DNA of 33,162 bases from Hyphomicrobiales bacterium (GCA_016780665.1 JADHLM010000002.1:1-33162), one strand, 5' to 3'. Numbered from the stretch's first letter, positions 1 to 9,484 are shown. Numbers and translations are program-made. The notes: generated by a model not told the origin, from the sequence alone.

Positions 1-1299
1 CTTATACCTGGCATATTCCTTATTCCATTTATTCTTGGAATATTTTATGGGATTATGACGATAATTTTTTCAATATATTATCCTCAAAATATAACAAGAA
101 TTTTTTTGGTCGCAATTATTTGGACACTTATTGAGTACATAAGGATAAAAATTACTTTTTTCCCGTGGGCACAAATAGGTCACTCTATTATCGAAATCGA
201 CCAAATCCTACAAATTACATCTGTTTTTGGAGAAGTTTCATTAAACACAATTAGTGTAATTATTTTTGCATTTCCAATTTTATATATCACTGAGAGAAAT
301 AAAAATTATAAATCTAAGTCACTTCTATTTTTTGTAATATTCCTTTTTACAATTTTTATTTATGGAGAAAGAAAATTAAGTTTAGACAGTGATAATAGAG
401 AAAATACTGAAATTATTCTTATTCAACCGAACATAAATCAAAAAGAAAAATGGGATCCTAAATTATTTCAATCTAATAAAAATAAGCTAATTAACCCCAC
501 AAATAAGATATTAAATCTACCAAGAAAAGATACAACATCAAATCGATACTTTATTTGGCCAGAAACTGCTATTGCTACTCTAATTGATGAGAATCCTCTT
601 CTAACTTATGAGGTCACAAAAAACTTTTCTAAAAATGATTATCTAATGCTTGGCTCTCTGAGAAGAGAGAATGAAAATATTTTTAATAGTTTTTTTATTA
701 TCGATTATAACAATATAATAATAGGCAAATACGACAAGAATATTCTTGTTCCATTTGGAGAGTACATCCCATTTGATAAATTATTTAGAAAATTAAGTTT
801 CCTTAATATCAGTTCAGTAGCAGGAAATTTTACACCGGGTTCAAAGAGTATAGAGATACTCAATACTCTAAAAAATAATCCCATCGTTTATATATGTTAT
901 GAAATAGTTTTTTCTAATAAAATTCAGGATGGAAATAGCGAGAAAAGTTTCTTATTAAACATCACTAATGATGCGTGGTTTGGAAATAGTTCAGGTCCAT
1001 ATCAACATTTTAATATGTCAAAAATTAGACCTGTTGAGTTGGGTATGCCTCTTGTTAGAGTGGCCAATAATGGTATTAGCGGAATAATTAATCCTTTTGG
1101 TAAAGAAATACTTAAATCTAAATTAAATACAGAATTTCATAAAAGCATATTGCTTCCATCAAGGATTGAACAAACTTTTTATTCAAAATACGGCAATATT
1201 CCTTTTTTTTGTATTTTGTTATTTAGCTTTATGCTTATATATTATTTCAACAACCAAATGAGTAGAAACACAGCAAGCACAAAACCAAATGTCAAATAA
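1..1299 (+). CDS. lnt: Apolipoprotein N-acyltransferase, 5'-truncated by window edge
   Basis: Inner-membrane enzyme that transfers an acyl chain from phospholipid to the N-terminal cysteine of lipoproteins, the last step of lipoprotein maturation. The frame is open to base 1, so the true start lies upstream; the ATG at 55 is internal. Hydrophobic helices fill the visible N-terminal part and one more lies near the C-terminus, flanking a nitrilase-type domain. The family triad is visible: Glu in WPETA (562-564), Lys in YDKNILVPFGE (736-738) and Cys in YICYE (895-897). The full-length family is about 500 residues, so roughly 70-80 are missing. The last codons overlap the start of metK by 11 bp, implying co-transcription. 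Identification is firm. Confidence 0.93.
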   Translation, partial: LIPGIFLIPFILGIFYGIMTIIFSIYYPQNITRIFLVAIIWTLIEYIRIKITFFPWAQIGHSIIEIDQILQITSVFGEVSLNTISVIIFAFPILYITERNKNYKSKSLLFFVIFLFTIFIYGERKLSLDSDNRENTEIILIQPNINQKEKWDPKLFQSNKNKLINPTNKILNLPRKDTTSNRYFIWPETAIATLIDENPLLTYEVTKNFSKNDYLMLGSLRRENENIFNSFFIIDYNNIIIGKYDKNILVPFGEYIPFDKLFRKLSFLNISSVAGNFTPGSKSIEILNTLKNNPIVYICYEIVFSNKIQDGNSEKSFLLNITNDAWFGNSSGPYQHFNMSKIRPVELGMPLVRVANNGISGIINPFGKEILKSKLNTEFHKSILLPSRIEQTFYSKYGNIPFFCILLFSFMLIYYFNNQMSRNTASTKPNVK

Positions 1300-2458
1300 T
1301 TCTTATATATTTACAAGCGAGTCAGTTGCCGAAGGGCACCCAGATAAAATAGCAGATCAAATATCTGATAGAATACTTGATGCACTAATTAATATAGATA
1401 AAAATGTTAGATCAGGTATTGAAACTATGGTCACATCAAATCTAGTTATACTATCTGGTGAAACAAGTATTACAGATTTTAACTCACTCATAGACGTAGA
1501 TAAAATAGTACGGAAATGCGTCAGGGATATTGGATATGAGCAACAAAATTTTCACTGGCAAAATTTGGAAATAATCAATAAAATTCATGGGCAATCTCCT
1601 GATATTGCACAAGGAGTTGATGAAACTTTCAATAAGGATCTTGGTGCAGGTGACCAAGGTATTATGTTTGGTTATGCTACTGATGAAACCGAAAATTACA
1701 TGCCTGCAACACTCTACTATTCTAATCAAATCTTGCTAAAATTATCTGAAGAAAGAAAATTACAATACCAAGAATGCCTTGGCCCTGATGCTAAAAGTCA
1801 AGTTACGCTAGAATATAAAAATGGATATCCTGTCGGTGCTAAAAAAATACTAGTATCTAATCAACATAGTGAAGATGTTAGCCCTTCAAAAGTGAGAGAT
1901 ATAATCAAAGAAGTAGTTTTATCTACAATGCCAGATGGATGGATGTGCAAAGATGAAGATTTTTTAGTAAATCCAACTGGTAAATTTATAGTAGGTGGTC
2001 CAGATGGTGATGCAGGATTAACTGGTCGAAAGATTATTGTAGATACTTACGGAGGTGCTGCTCCACATGGTGGTGGAGCCTTTTCTGGTAAAGACCCAAC
2101 AAAAGTTGATAGGTCTGCTGCATATATGGCAAGATATATTGCCAAAAATATAGTTCATGCAAAACTTGCAAAAAAATGTCTTATACAGATTTCCTATGCT
2201 ATTGGTGTTTCATATCCGCTCTCATTTTACATTAAACTAGATAAAGATTCAAAAATTGATCAAAAGAAATTAGCAGCTTTCATTTTAGATACTTTAGATC
2301 TATCACCAAAAGGAATATTAAATCACCTTGATCTTCAAAAACCAATTTATACCAAAACAAGTTGTTATGGACATTTTGGTAGGTTACCACAAATTGATGG
2401 CTCATTTTCATGGGAAAAACTTGACCTTGCAGATAAATTGCTATCAGAGTTTTCGTAG
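1289..2458 (+). CDS. metK: S-adenosylmethionine synthetase (methionine adenosyltransferase)
   Basis: Cytoplasmic enzyme making S-adenosylmethionine from methionine and ATP. The 389 residues match the usual bacterial length of about 385-395. Visible signatures are the N-terminal ESVAEGHPDK (residues 11-20, with the ATP-contacting His17), GAGDQG (119-124) and the glycine-rich loop GGGAFSGKD (261-269) followed by PTKVDRS. The start lies inside the last codons of lnt (11-bp overlap) without a clear Shine-Dalgarno sequence, which suggests translational coupling. trmB follows after 3 bp; both that enzyme and downstream RNA methylation use the SAM made here. Because the upstream bases are lnt coding sequence, there is no room for a leader riboswitch. 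Confidence 0.97.
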   Translation: MSNNSYIFTSESVAEGHPDKIADQISDRILDALINIDKNVRSGIETMVTSNLVILSGETSITDFNSLIDVDKIVRKCVRDIGYEQQNFHWQNLEIINKIHGQSPDIAQGVDETFNKDLGAGDQGIMFGYATDETENYMPATLYYSNQILLKLSEERKLQYQECLGPDAKSQVTLEYKNGYPVGAKKILVSNQHSEDVSPSKVRDIIKEVVLSTMPDGWMCKDEDFLVNPTGKFIVGGPDGDAGLTGRKIIVDTYGGAAPHGGGAFSGKDPTKVDRSAAYMARYIAKNIVHAKLAKKCLIQISYAIGVSYPLSFYIKLDKDSKIDQKKLAAFILDTLDLSPKGILNHLDLQKPIYTKTSCYGHFGRLPQIDGSFSWEKLDLADKLLSEFS

Positions 2459-2461
2459 AAC

Positions 2462-3136
2462 ATGGATCGAAATAGTATTCGAACTGAAAAACTACATGGC
2501 AGAAAAAAAAGCCGTGCGTCTAGTCAAAAAAACCAGCAAATTTATAAAGAAATATTTCCAAAATACAAACTTGATATTAGTTCTATTAACCTTAATCAAT
2601 ATAATGATATTGAACTAGAAGTTGGCTTCGGCTATGGTGAACACTTAATCTGGCAAACATTAAACCATCCAAATAAGTTATTTATTGGAGCTGAACCTTT
2701 CAGAAGTGGAGTTATAAATACCCTCAAAGAAATAGAGCGGCAGAAAATAAACAACATAAGATTATACGATGACAATGTTATTGATATAATTGATAATTTG
2801 CCCAATGAAACATTATCGTCAATATTCATTCTCTTTCCAGATCCGTGGCCTAAAAAAAAACATCACAAAAGAAGGTTTATTAGCCAAATCAATCTTAAGA
2901 AGATTCATTATGTCCTTAAGAATAAAGGTAGGCTTATATTGGCAACTGATCACAAGGATTATCTACATTCAATTCTACTTAATATAAATATAAACGACCA
3001 ATTTGAATGGTTGTGTGAAAACACAGATCACTTTTATTCAAAACCATACGAATTTCCAGAAACAAAGTACGAAAGGAAGGCAATTAAGAATGGGAGACGT
3101 CCAGTATATCTAACTTTCGAAAAAATTAACTTGTAA
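2462..3136 (+). CDS. trmB: tRNA (guanine-N7-)-methyltransferase
   Basis: SAM-dependent enzyme that methylates N7 of guanosine 46 in the tRNA variable loop. The 224-residue protein has a basic N-terminal tail rich in Arg/Lys, the SAM-binding strand ELEVGFGYGEH (51-61), the family hallmark FPDPWPKKKHHKRRF (125-139) and the C-terminal TKYERKA..G motif. The ATG sits 3 bp after the metK stop, so it is part of the lnt-metK-trmB run. A probable intrinsic terminator lies 50 bp downstream. No irregularities seen. Confidence 0.95.
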   Translation: MDRNSIRTEKLHGRKKSRASSQKNQQIYKEIFPKYKLDISSINLNQYNDIELEVGFGYGEHLIWQTLNHPNKLFIGAEPFRSGVINTLKEIERQKINNIRLYDDNVIDIIDNLPNETLSSIFILFPDPWPKKKHHKRRFISQINLKKIHYVLKNKGRLILATDHKDYLHSILLNININDQFEWLCENTDHFYSKPYEFPETKYERKAIKNGRRPVYLTFEKINL

Positions 3137-3160
3137 AATAATAAATTAACGGTATATACT
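3131..3160 (+). promoter_or_regulatory. Probable sigma-70-type promoter for the rimP-nusA operon
   Basis: TTGTAA at 3131-3136 and TATACT at 3155-3160 are 18 bp apart, a good match to the housekeeping -35/-10 pattern. The -35 element overlaps the trmB stop codon. A transcript would start near 3167, about 80 nt before the rimP ATG, and would run through the hairpin at 3190-3207. In such AT-rich DNA chance matches are common, but position and spacing fit the gap between two transcription units. Confidence 0.45.
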
Positions 3161-3189
3161 TAAGATTAATCCTGAAATTCAAAACAATT

Positions 3190-3215
3190 AGGCTTTCGAG
3201 AAAGCCTTTTTTTTT
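3190..3215 (+). terminator. Intrinsic terminator / possible leader attenuator before rimP-nusA
   Basis: AGGCTTT (3190-3196) pairs perfectly with AAAGCCT (3201-3207) around the loop CGAG and is followed by an uninterrupted run of nine T (3207-3215). This is the clearest rho-independent terminator in the window. It would end the lnt-metK-trmB transcript. Since it lies downstream of the candidate promoter at 3131-3160, it could also attenuate the rimP-nusA operon itself; NusA is known to stimulate hairpin-dependent pausing and termination. Confidence 0.85.
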
Positions 3216-3246
3216 GCATTTTTGAATAGAAATTTTAATTTGATAT

Positions 3247-3765
3247 ATGAAACACTACAGAATACATAATGAAACAATGGAAGAGTCTATAATCTCTTCA
3301 TTGATTGAACCAATATTAGAAAATAGTGGTTTTCTTTTAGTGCAATTAAAAAAAAATATTTATGAGCAGGTATTACAAGTTTTTATTGAAAAAGTCACTG
3401 GACAACTAACTATCAGTGATTGTTCAAAACTAACAAAAGAGATGATTCAAATTCTTGAAAATGATAATTTGCTGCCTGAGAGCTATCGTATAGAAGTGTC
3501 TTCACCAGGCATAGATAGAATTCTAGTCAGAGCAAAAGATTTCAAAGATAATATTGGTAATGAGATTAAAATAGAATTAAAAGAAAAGACAGCCAATAGG
3601 AAAAATATTAAAGGAGAAATTAGTGATCTACAAGGAGATACACTAACTCTAAAATTATATAAGAATGAAAATAATTACGATGACGAAATTACTATTTCAT
3701 TAATGAATATATCTAAAGCAAAACTTGTCTTTAGTGAGAAATTACTAAAAAGAAATGACCTATAA
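3247..3765 (+). CDS. rimP: Ribosome maturation factor RimP
   Basis: RimP helps assemble the 30S subunit. The 172-residue frame has the family's N-terminal alpha/beta domain, the diagnostic EVSSPGIDR motif near the middle and a C-terminal SH3-like beta domain. The first ATG (3247) lacks a Shine-Dalgarno sequence; the in-frame ATG at 3277 would give a 162-residue protein beginning MEESIISSLIEP, closer to the usual length and start, so the true start is uncertain. Its place immediately before nusA is conserved across bacteria. Confidence 0.92.
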   Translation: MKHYRIHNETMEESIISSLIEPILENSGFLLVQLKKNIYEQVLQVFIEKVTGQLTISDCSKLTKEMIQILENDNLLPESYRIEVSSPGIDRILVRAKDFKDNIGNEIKIELKEKTANRKNIKGEISDLQGDTLTLKLYKNENNYDDEITISLMNISKAKLVFSEKLLKRNDL

Positions 3766-3777
3766 CGGAGAATTGAA

Positions 3778-5436
3778 ATGTCAGAAACAGGTGTAAGTGC
3801 TAATCGCTTAGAATTATTGCAAATAGCTGATGCTGTTGCAAGAGATAAATCTATTGATAAATCAATTGTTATTTCAGCAATGGAAGACGCAATCCAAAAA
3901 GCAGCAAAAACAAGATATGGCAGTGAAAATGAAATTAAGGCAGAAATTGATCCAAGAACTGGGCAAACCAATCTCGCAAGACTACTTGAAGTGGTCGAGG
4001 TGGTTGAGAACGAGGCAGTTGAGATTGACCTAGCATCTGCAAAAAAGAAAAATAAAGAAGCACAAATTGGTGACTTTATTTCTGAAGAACTCCCTCCAAT
4101 TGAATTTGGAAGAATTGCAGCTCAAAGCGCTAAACAAGTAATATTCCAAAAAGTACGAGATGCAGAGAGAGATAGACAATTCGAAGAGTTCAAAGACAAA
4201 ATAGGCGAAGTTATCTCAGGAATTGTAAAAAGGGTTGAATATGGGAATGTTATTGTTGATTTAGGGAGAAACGAGGCAGTCATCAGAAGAGATGAATTAA
4301 TTCCAAGAGAGTCCTATCGAAGTGGTGACAGAGTGTTGGCATATATTTTAGATGTTAGGAGAGAATTGCGAGGACCACAAATATTCCTCTCGCGAACAAA
4401 TAATCAATTTATGGCAAAATTATTCATGCAAGAGGTTCCTGAAATCTATGATGGTATTGTAGAAATTATTTCTGTTGCACGAGACCCTGGTAGCCGTGCA
4501 AAAATTGCAGTTTACACCTCAGATAATTCAATCGACCCTGTTGGGGCTTGTGTTGGAATGAGAGGAAGTAGAGTTCAATCTGTTGTGAATGAGTTGCAAG
4601 GAGAAAAAATAGATATCGTAAAATGGAACCCTGATGTTGCATCCTTTGTAATTAGTTCTCTTGCTCCCGCAGAAGCAACAAAAGTTGTTTTAGATGAAGA
4701 TATTGAGAGAATAGAAGTAGTTGTTCCTGTTGATCACCTATCACTTGCAATTGGTAGAAGAGGTCAAAATGTTAGATTGGCTAGCCAACTAACAAAATGG
4801 GATATTGATATATTAACAGAAGCTGAGGAGTCTGAAAGAAGACAGAATGAGTTTAAAGAAAAAAGTCAAATATTCATCGAAGCGCTCGATGTTGACGAAG
4901 TAATCGCACAATTATTAGTTTCAGAAGGCTTCATGTCTGTCGAAGATTTGGTATATGTTGAAACATCGGAGATTTCATCAATTGAAGGATTTGATGAAGA
5001 TACAGCTATCGAAATACAATCTCGTGCAAAAACTTTTATGGAACAAGAAGTACATAAGCAAGAACAAAGAAGAAAAGATCTCGGTGTTAGTGATGAATTA
5101 GTCCAGATTGAGGGAATGACTGCAAATATGCTTGTAGTACTCGGTGAAAACAATATTAAGTCATTAGACGATTTCGCAGGATTCTCAACAGATGAATTAT
5201 ATGGTTGGATTGAAAAAACTGAATTAGGTAGCAAAAAACAAGACGGTCTATTCTCAAGTTTTGATTTGAATCGTGATCAAATAGAAAAGATGATTCTTGA
5301 CTCAAGATTAAAACTTGGCTGGATTGAAAATGAAGACTCATCTGAAGAAATTGAAGCAAATTTACCAGAAAGTGTCTCTGAAGAGAAAAAAGTTGATATA
5401 TCTGAGAAACTTGCAAATGCTAGAATACTAAAATAA
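3778..5436 (+). CDS. nusA: Transcription termination/antitermination factor NusA
   Basis: RNA polymerase-associated elongation factor controlling pausing, termination and antitermination. Domains in order across 552 residues: N-terminal polymerase-binding domain (about 1-130), S1 domain (about 142-205), KH1 with VGACVGMRGSRV (255-266), KH2 with LAIGRRGQNVRLA (323-335), then two helix-hairpin-helix-type C-terminal repeats (about 370-420 and 440-510) and an acidic tail, the long form usual in Proteobacteria. A GGAG Shine-Dalgarno at 3767-3770 supports the ATG. The RNA-binding ylxR gene that often follows nusA is absent: infB begins 23 bp later. Confidence 0.97.
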   Translation: MSETGVSANRLELLQIADAVARDKSIDKSIVISAMEDAIQKAAKTRYGSENEIKAEIDPRTGQTNLARLLEVVEVVENEAVEIDLASAKKKNKEAQIGDFISEELPPIEFGRIAAQSAKQVIFQKVRDAERDRQFEEFKDKIGEVISGIVKRVEYGNVIVDLGRNEAVIRRDELIPRESYRSGDRVLAYILDVRRELRGPQIFLSRTNNQFMAKLFMQEVPEIYDGIVEIISVARDPGSRAKIAVYTSDNSIDPVGACVGMRGSRVQSVVNELQGEKIDIVKWNPDVASFVISSLAPAEATKVVLDEDIERIEVVVPVDHLSLAIGRRGQNVRLASQLTKWDIDILTEAEESERRQNEFKEKSQIFIEALDVDEVIAQLLVSEGFMSVEDLVYVETSEISSIEGFDEDTAIEIQSRAKTFMEQEVHKQEQRRKDLGVSDELVQIEGMTANMLVVLGENNIKSLDDFAGFSTDELYGWIEKTELGSKKQDGLFSSFDLNRDQIEKMILDSRLKLGWIENEDSSEEIEANLPESVSEEKKVDISEKLANARILK

Positions 5437-5459
5437 ATAATATGAACTTGGTTTGTTAG

Positions 5460-7868
5460 ATGACAGAAGATAAAAACAAAAAAGATCCTGTAGATGCACC
5501 TGCAAAAAAGACCTTAAGCCTTAAGTCAGGGATTAATCCATCTCAAATTAGGTCAGGATTTAGCACTAATCGTTCAAATACTGTTGTTGTGGAAACAAAG
5601 AGAAAAAGAATCAACAGAAATATTGAAAATGTAAAATCTAATAAAGTTGATAATAAAGATCTTACAAATCAAGAAATAGATGCCAGAAATCAAGCAATAC
5701 TTGATGCAAAAAGTAATCCTTCAGTTTCAAAGCCAGACAATTATATCAAATTTAATAAAGAGAAAGTTAGAACTGAGACAAATCCTGAAATAAAATCCGA
5801 TGTAAAAATAAAAGAACAACTCCCTCAAGATGAGCTATTTCTATTAAAAGAAAATGAAAATAATAAAAAAATTAAAAAAGCATCAGATACGGATGATACA
5901 GAAATATTGAATGAATTAGAAGAAGATGTAGAAAATAAAAAGGCTCCAAATAAATTTACAAGGTTCAGAAGCCAAGAAGAAAGAAGGCAAACAAAACTTA
6001 CTGTTACAACTGCTTTAGATGATACCCCCCGACAAAGATCGTTGGCATCAATCAGAAGAAGGCGTGAAAGAGAGAGAAGACAACACTCAACTCCAATGCA
6101 AATACAAAAAATTAGCCGTGAAATTATACTTCCTGAAGCAATCACAATCCAAGAATTAGCAAATAGAATGGCTGAGAGAGCTGTTGATGTAATTAAACTA
6201 CTCATGAAACAAGGGCAAATGAGTAAAATAACAGATATCATTGATGCGGATACCGCTCAGTTAATAGCAGAAGAATTAGGTCACACAGTAAAAAGAGTAT
6301 CAGAAGCTGATGTGGAAGAAGGACTTGAGGGGATTGAAGATAACGAAGAAAATTTAGTTTTAAGACCGCCCGTAGTAACAATTATGGGACATGTTGATCA
6401 CGGTAAAACTAGTCTCCTTGATGCCCTGAGAGAAACAAGCGTTGTATCCAATGAAGCAGGTGGAATTACACAACACATTGGGGCATATCAACTACAAACT
6501 AAAGGTGCAAACCCCATCACTTTTATTGATACCCCTGGTCACGCAGCATTCACATCAATGAGATCCAGAGGTGCTAAGGTCACAGATATTGTGGTAATAG
6601 TTGTAGCTGCAAATGATGGCGTCATGCCACAAACAATCGAAGCAATAAATCACTCTAAAGAAGCAAACGTACCAATTATAGTTGCAATAAATAAGATCGA
6701 TCTTGAAGGAGCAGACCCAAATAGAGTGAGAAATGAATTATTAACGCATGAAATAATTGTTGAGTCATTGGGTGGGGATATTCTTGAGGTTGAAGTTTCC
6801 GCAACTAAAAAAATCAATTTAGATAAACTTCTTGAAACAATTTTACTGCAATCAGAAATACTTGATCTCAAGGCCAATCCTAATAGGACCGCAGATGGAG
6901 TCGTGATCGAGTCATCATTAGACAAAGGAAAAGGCCCTATTGCAACTGTACTAGTACAAAGGGGAACATTAAATATTGGAGATATTGTTGTGCTTGGTTC
7001 CACTTGGGGAAAAGTAAGAGCATTATCAGATGACAATGGGCACCCAATAAAAGAAGCTCTACCATCAGTTCCAACAGAAATCCTTGGATTAAATGGTGTC
7101 CCAGAGGCAGGTGATAAATTTACTGTTGTCAATAGTGAATCCAGAGCACGCGAAATTACAGAATATAGACAAAGAAAAACAAAGAATTACTCATCTGGAT
7201 TGGTAAACAAGTTAACTCTTGAAAATATGATGGGCCAAATAAAAGAGAAAAATTTAAAAGAATTACCTATTTTAATTAAAGGTGATACTCAGGGTTCCAT
7301 TGAGGCTATTAGTTCAGCATTGAATGAACTTGGTTCAGATGAAGTAACTGTCAGATTAGTTCATGCTGCTGTCGGTGCTGTATCAGAAACCGACGTAACA
7401 CTAGCTGCCGCTTCAGGTGCACTTTTAATCGCATTTAATGTAAGGCCAAATGCTAATGCCAAACAACAAGCACAAAAAGATGAAATTGAAATTAGGCAAT
7501 ATTCAATTATTTACAATATTTTAGATGATATCAAGTTAGCTCTCTCAGGACTTCTAGACCCAACAATCAATGAAAAAGTAATAGGAAATGCTGAAGTCAA
7601 AGAAGTGTTTTATATATCAAAAGTTGGTAAAGTTGCGGGTTGCATCGTTACTGATGGAGTAGTTAAAAATAAAGAGAATTTGAGATTAATTCGTGACAAT
7701 ATAGTAATTCATGAAGGCAAACTCTCCACATTAAAACGATTCCAAGAAGAAGTAAAAGAAGTCCAGGTGGGGCAGGAGTGCGGTATTGCTTTCCAAAACT
7801 ATCAAGATCTTAAATCTGGTGATATCATAGAATGTTATGAGGTTGAAACAATAGAGAGATCTCTTTAA
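5460..7868 (+). CDS. infB: Translation initiation factor IF-2
   Basis: GTPase that places initiator tRNA on the 30S subunit. In 802 residues: an N-terminal segment with the family's TLSLK...VVVETKRKR pattern, a highly charged, probably disordered linker (about 50-215), an IF-2 N2 domain (about 225-280), then the G domain with GHVDHGKT (310-317), DTPGH (357-361) and NKID (411-414), followed by beta-barrel domains and the C-terminal fMet-tRNA-binding domain. It lies between nusA and rbfA as in most bacteria; the rbfA start is 1 bp after its stop. Shorter than the roughly 890 residues of E. coli because of a shorter linker. Confidence 0.98.
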   Translation: MTEDKNKKDPVDAPAKKTLSLKSGINPSQIRSGFSTNRSNTVVVETKRKRINRNIENVKSNKVDNKDLTNQEIDARNQAILDAKSNPSVSKPDNYIKFNKEKVRTETNPEIKSDVKIKEQLPQDELFLLKENENNKKIKKASDTDDTEILNELEEDVENKKAPNKFTRFRSQEERRQTKLTVTTALDDTPRQRSLASIRRRRERERRQHSTPMQIQKISREIILPEAITIQELANRMAERAVDVIKLLMKQGQMSKITDIIDADTAQLIAEELGHTVKRVSEADVEEGLEGIEDNEENLVLRPPVVTIMGHVDHGKTSLLDALRETSVVSNEAGGITQHIGAYQLQTKGANPITFIDTPGHAAFTSMRSRGAKVTDIVVIVVAANDGVMPQTIEAINHSKEANVPIIVAINKIDLEGADPNRVRNELLTHEIIVESLGGDILEVEVSATKKINLDKLLETILLQSEILDLKANPNRTADGVVIESSLDKGKGPIATVLVQRGTLNIGDIVVLGSTWGKVRALSDDNGHPIKEALPSVPTEILGLNGVPEAGDKFTVVNSESRAREITEYRQRKTKNYSSGLVNKLTLENMMGQIKEKNLKELPILIKGDTQGSIEAISSALNELGSDEVTVRLVHAAVGAVSETDVTLAAASGALLIAFNVRPNANAKQQAQKDEIEIRQYSIIYNILDDIKLALSGLLDPTINEKVIGNAEVKEVFYISKVGKVAGCIVTDGVVKNKENLRLIRDNIVIHEGKLSTLKRFQEEVKEVQVGQECGIAFQNYQDLKSGDIIECYEVETIERSL

Positions 7869-7869
7869 A

Positions 7870-8247
7870 ATGCTTAAGAGCAAAATTCAAAAGAATATTT
7901 TCAGCCAAAGACAACTCAAAGTTGGAGAATTGGTAAAAAAGTCCCTCGTAGAATTTTTTTATAAAGACAGTATTCACGATCTTAGTCTTATAAACACATC
8001 AATTACAATCACTCAAGTCACATTGAGTCCAGATTTGAAACAAGCAACCGCATATGTAATGCCTCTTGGTGGTAATAATTCAGAAGAAATTGTAACAGCA
8101 CTTAATAGAAACTCTAAATATATTAGAGGACAAATAGCAGCTAATTTATCTCTTAAATATACACCCTATATCCTCTATAAAGAGGATGTATCTTTTGAAT
8201 ATGCATCCAATATTGATCGCTTGTTGGCTAAAACATCAAATAATTAA
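7870..8247 (+). CDS. rbfA: 30S ribosome-binding factor RbfA
   Basis: Assembly factor that binds the 30S subunit during 16S rRNA 5'-end maturation and cold adaptation. The 125-residue protein has the expected order: an N-terminal helix (RQLKVGELVKKSLVEFF), a strand region ending in VTLSPDLKQATAYVMPLGG, and a KH-type fold with RGQIAANLSLKYTP. The ATG lies 1 bp beyond the infB stop, so expression is probably coupled. Length and order (infB-rbfA-truB) are typical. Confidence 0.93.
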   Translation: MLKSKIQKNIFSQRQLKVGELVKKSLVEFFYKDSIHDLSLINTSITITQVTLSPDLKQATAYVMPLGGNNSEEIVTALNRNSKYIRGQIAANLSLKYTPYILYKEDVSFEYASNIDRLLAKTSNN

Positions 8248-8268
8248 TTTCTTTATTGGTAATTTCAT

Positions 8269-9186
8269 ATGCCAAAAAATAAGATTAATATAATAAATGG
8301 TTGGATTAATATTTTCAAAACAGAGGGTATTACATCAAATGACATAATACGAGATTTAAAAAAAATATTTAAAGATCATAAGATTGGTCATGCTGGTACA
8401 CTTGACCCAATGGCAACAGGCGTACTTCCAATAGCAATAGGTGAAGCAACAAAGACAGTTCCCTATATCCATAAGAAAAACAAGACATATAAATTTAATA
8501 TTAAATTTGGTGTATCCACTGATTCTGATGACTCAATGGGTAAAATAATTGAAACCTCAAATAATATACCAAATATCAACGACGTTACTCAATTTCTTCT
8601 TACCTATACAGGCTATATAAATCAGGTCCCGCCAATTTACTCTGCAAAAAAAATTAATGGCGTGCGTGCTTATGCGCTGGCCAGAGCTGGAGCTAAACCT
8701 GACATGGTAAAAAAATCAAAAATCATCTACATCGATAAGTTCGAATTAATAGAGAAGATCTCCGAAACTGAATACTCATTTATTGTTAGATGTGGAACAG
8801 GTACATATATTAGGTCAATATCAAAAGATATGAGTCTTAGTCTTAATTGCTGTTGTCATGTGACAAAAATAGAACGAACTATTTATGGGCCCTTCAACTT
8901 AGAAAATATTTTATCTATTGATAGACTTATACAACAAAACCATGATATAGATAAACTGATTAAGATTGTTGAACCAATTGAGACTGTGCTGGACGACATC
9001 CTGGCAGTTAAAGTCAACAATCACGAAGCCAGCAAATTAAAAAATGGTATGTCTATCAATCAAACTATCGATAGTGAATTTCCATTTTCTGGTGAAGTCT
9101 ATGCTACTTGTGGAGAAAAAATTGTAGCTATTTGCAAATATGCTAATGGACAAATTCAACCACAAAAAGTTTTTAATTTGCAATAA
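8269..9186 (+). CDS. truB: tRNA pseudouridine-55 synthase
   Basis: Converts U55 of the tRNA T-loop to pseudouridine. The catalytic aspartate is Asp46 in GHAGTLDPMATGVLP; NQVPPIYSAKKINGVRAY and the later RCGTGTYIRSISKD are further TruB signatures. The 305-residue length fits TruB with a C-terminal PUA-like extension. It starts 21 bp after rbfA and is followed by rpsO, the conserved order. Confidence 0.95.
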   Translation: MPKNKINIINGWINIFKTEGITSNDIIRDLKKIFKDHKIGHAGTLDPMATGVLPIAIGEATKTVPYIHKKNKTYKFNIKFGVSTDSDDSMGKIIETSNNIPNINDVTQFLLTYTGYINQVPPIYSAKKINGVRAYALARAGAKPDMVKKSKIIYIDKFELIEKISETEYSFIVRCGTGTYIRSISKDMSLSLNCCCHVTKIERTIYGPFNLENILSIDRLIQQNHDIDKLIKIVEPIETVLDDILAVKVNNHEASKLKNGMSINQTIDSEFPFSGEVYATCGEKIVAICKYANGQIQPQKVFNLQ

Positions 9187-9214
9187 ATTTGAATACAAAA
9201 TAAAGGAGAATATG

Positions 9215-9484
9215 ATGTCGATTACAAAAGAAACAAAAAAAGGTCTAATAGATAAATACGCAAGAATTGACGGTGATACTGGTTCACCTGAAGTTCAAAT
9301 TGCAATATTAACTGAACGAATTGTTAACTTAACAGAACACTTTAAAACTCATAAGAAAGATAACCACTCAAGAACTGGATTACTAAAACTCGTAAGCCAG
9401 AGACGTAAACAGTTAGATTATTTAAAATTAAAAAACGAAGCAAAATATAAAGAAATAATCAAAGATTTGGGAATAAGAAGATAG
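9215..9484 (+). CDS. rpsO: 30S ribosomal protein S15
   Basis: Primary 16S rRNA-binding protein of the small-subunit platform. I place the start at the second of two tandem ATGs: AGGAG at 9204-9208 is 6 nt from 9215 but only 3 nt from 9212, and the result MSITKETKKGLIDKYAR is 89 residues, exactly the usual S15 length. The open frame extends back to 9140 inside truB, but that extension is not S15-like. Conserved GSPEVQIAILTERI..LTEHFKTHKKD and LVSQRRKQLDYLK are visible. pnp follows 19 bp later with no terminator between them. Confidence 0.96.
   Translation: MSITKETKKGLIDKYARIDGDTGSPEVQIAILTERIVNLTEHFKTHKKDNHSRTGLLKLVSQRRKQLDYLKLKNEAKYKEIIKDLGIRR

Noticed and set aside
1200..1300. SAM riboswitch upstream of metK
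   Set aside because: metK starts inside lnt, so there is no leader RNA to hold one, and no riboswitch-like stem set is visible in the lnt tail.
9140..9214. N-terminally extended rpsO from 9140
   Set aside because: The extension lies in truB, is not S15-like, and the AGGAG site points to the ATG at 9215.
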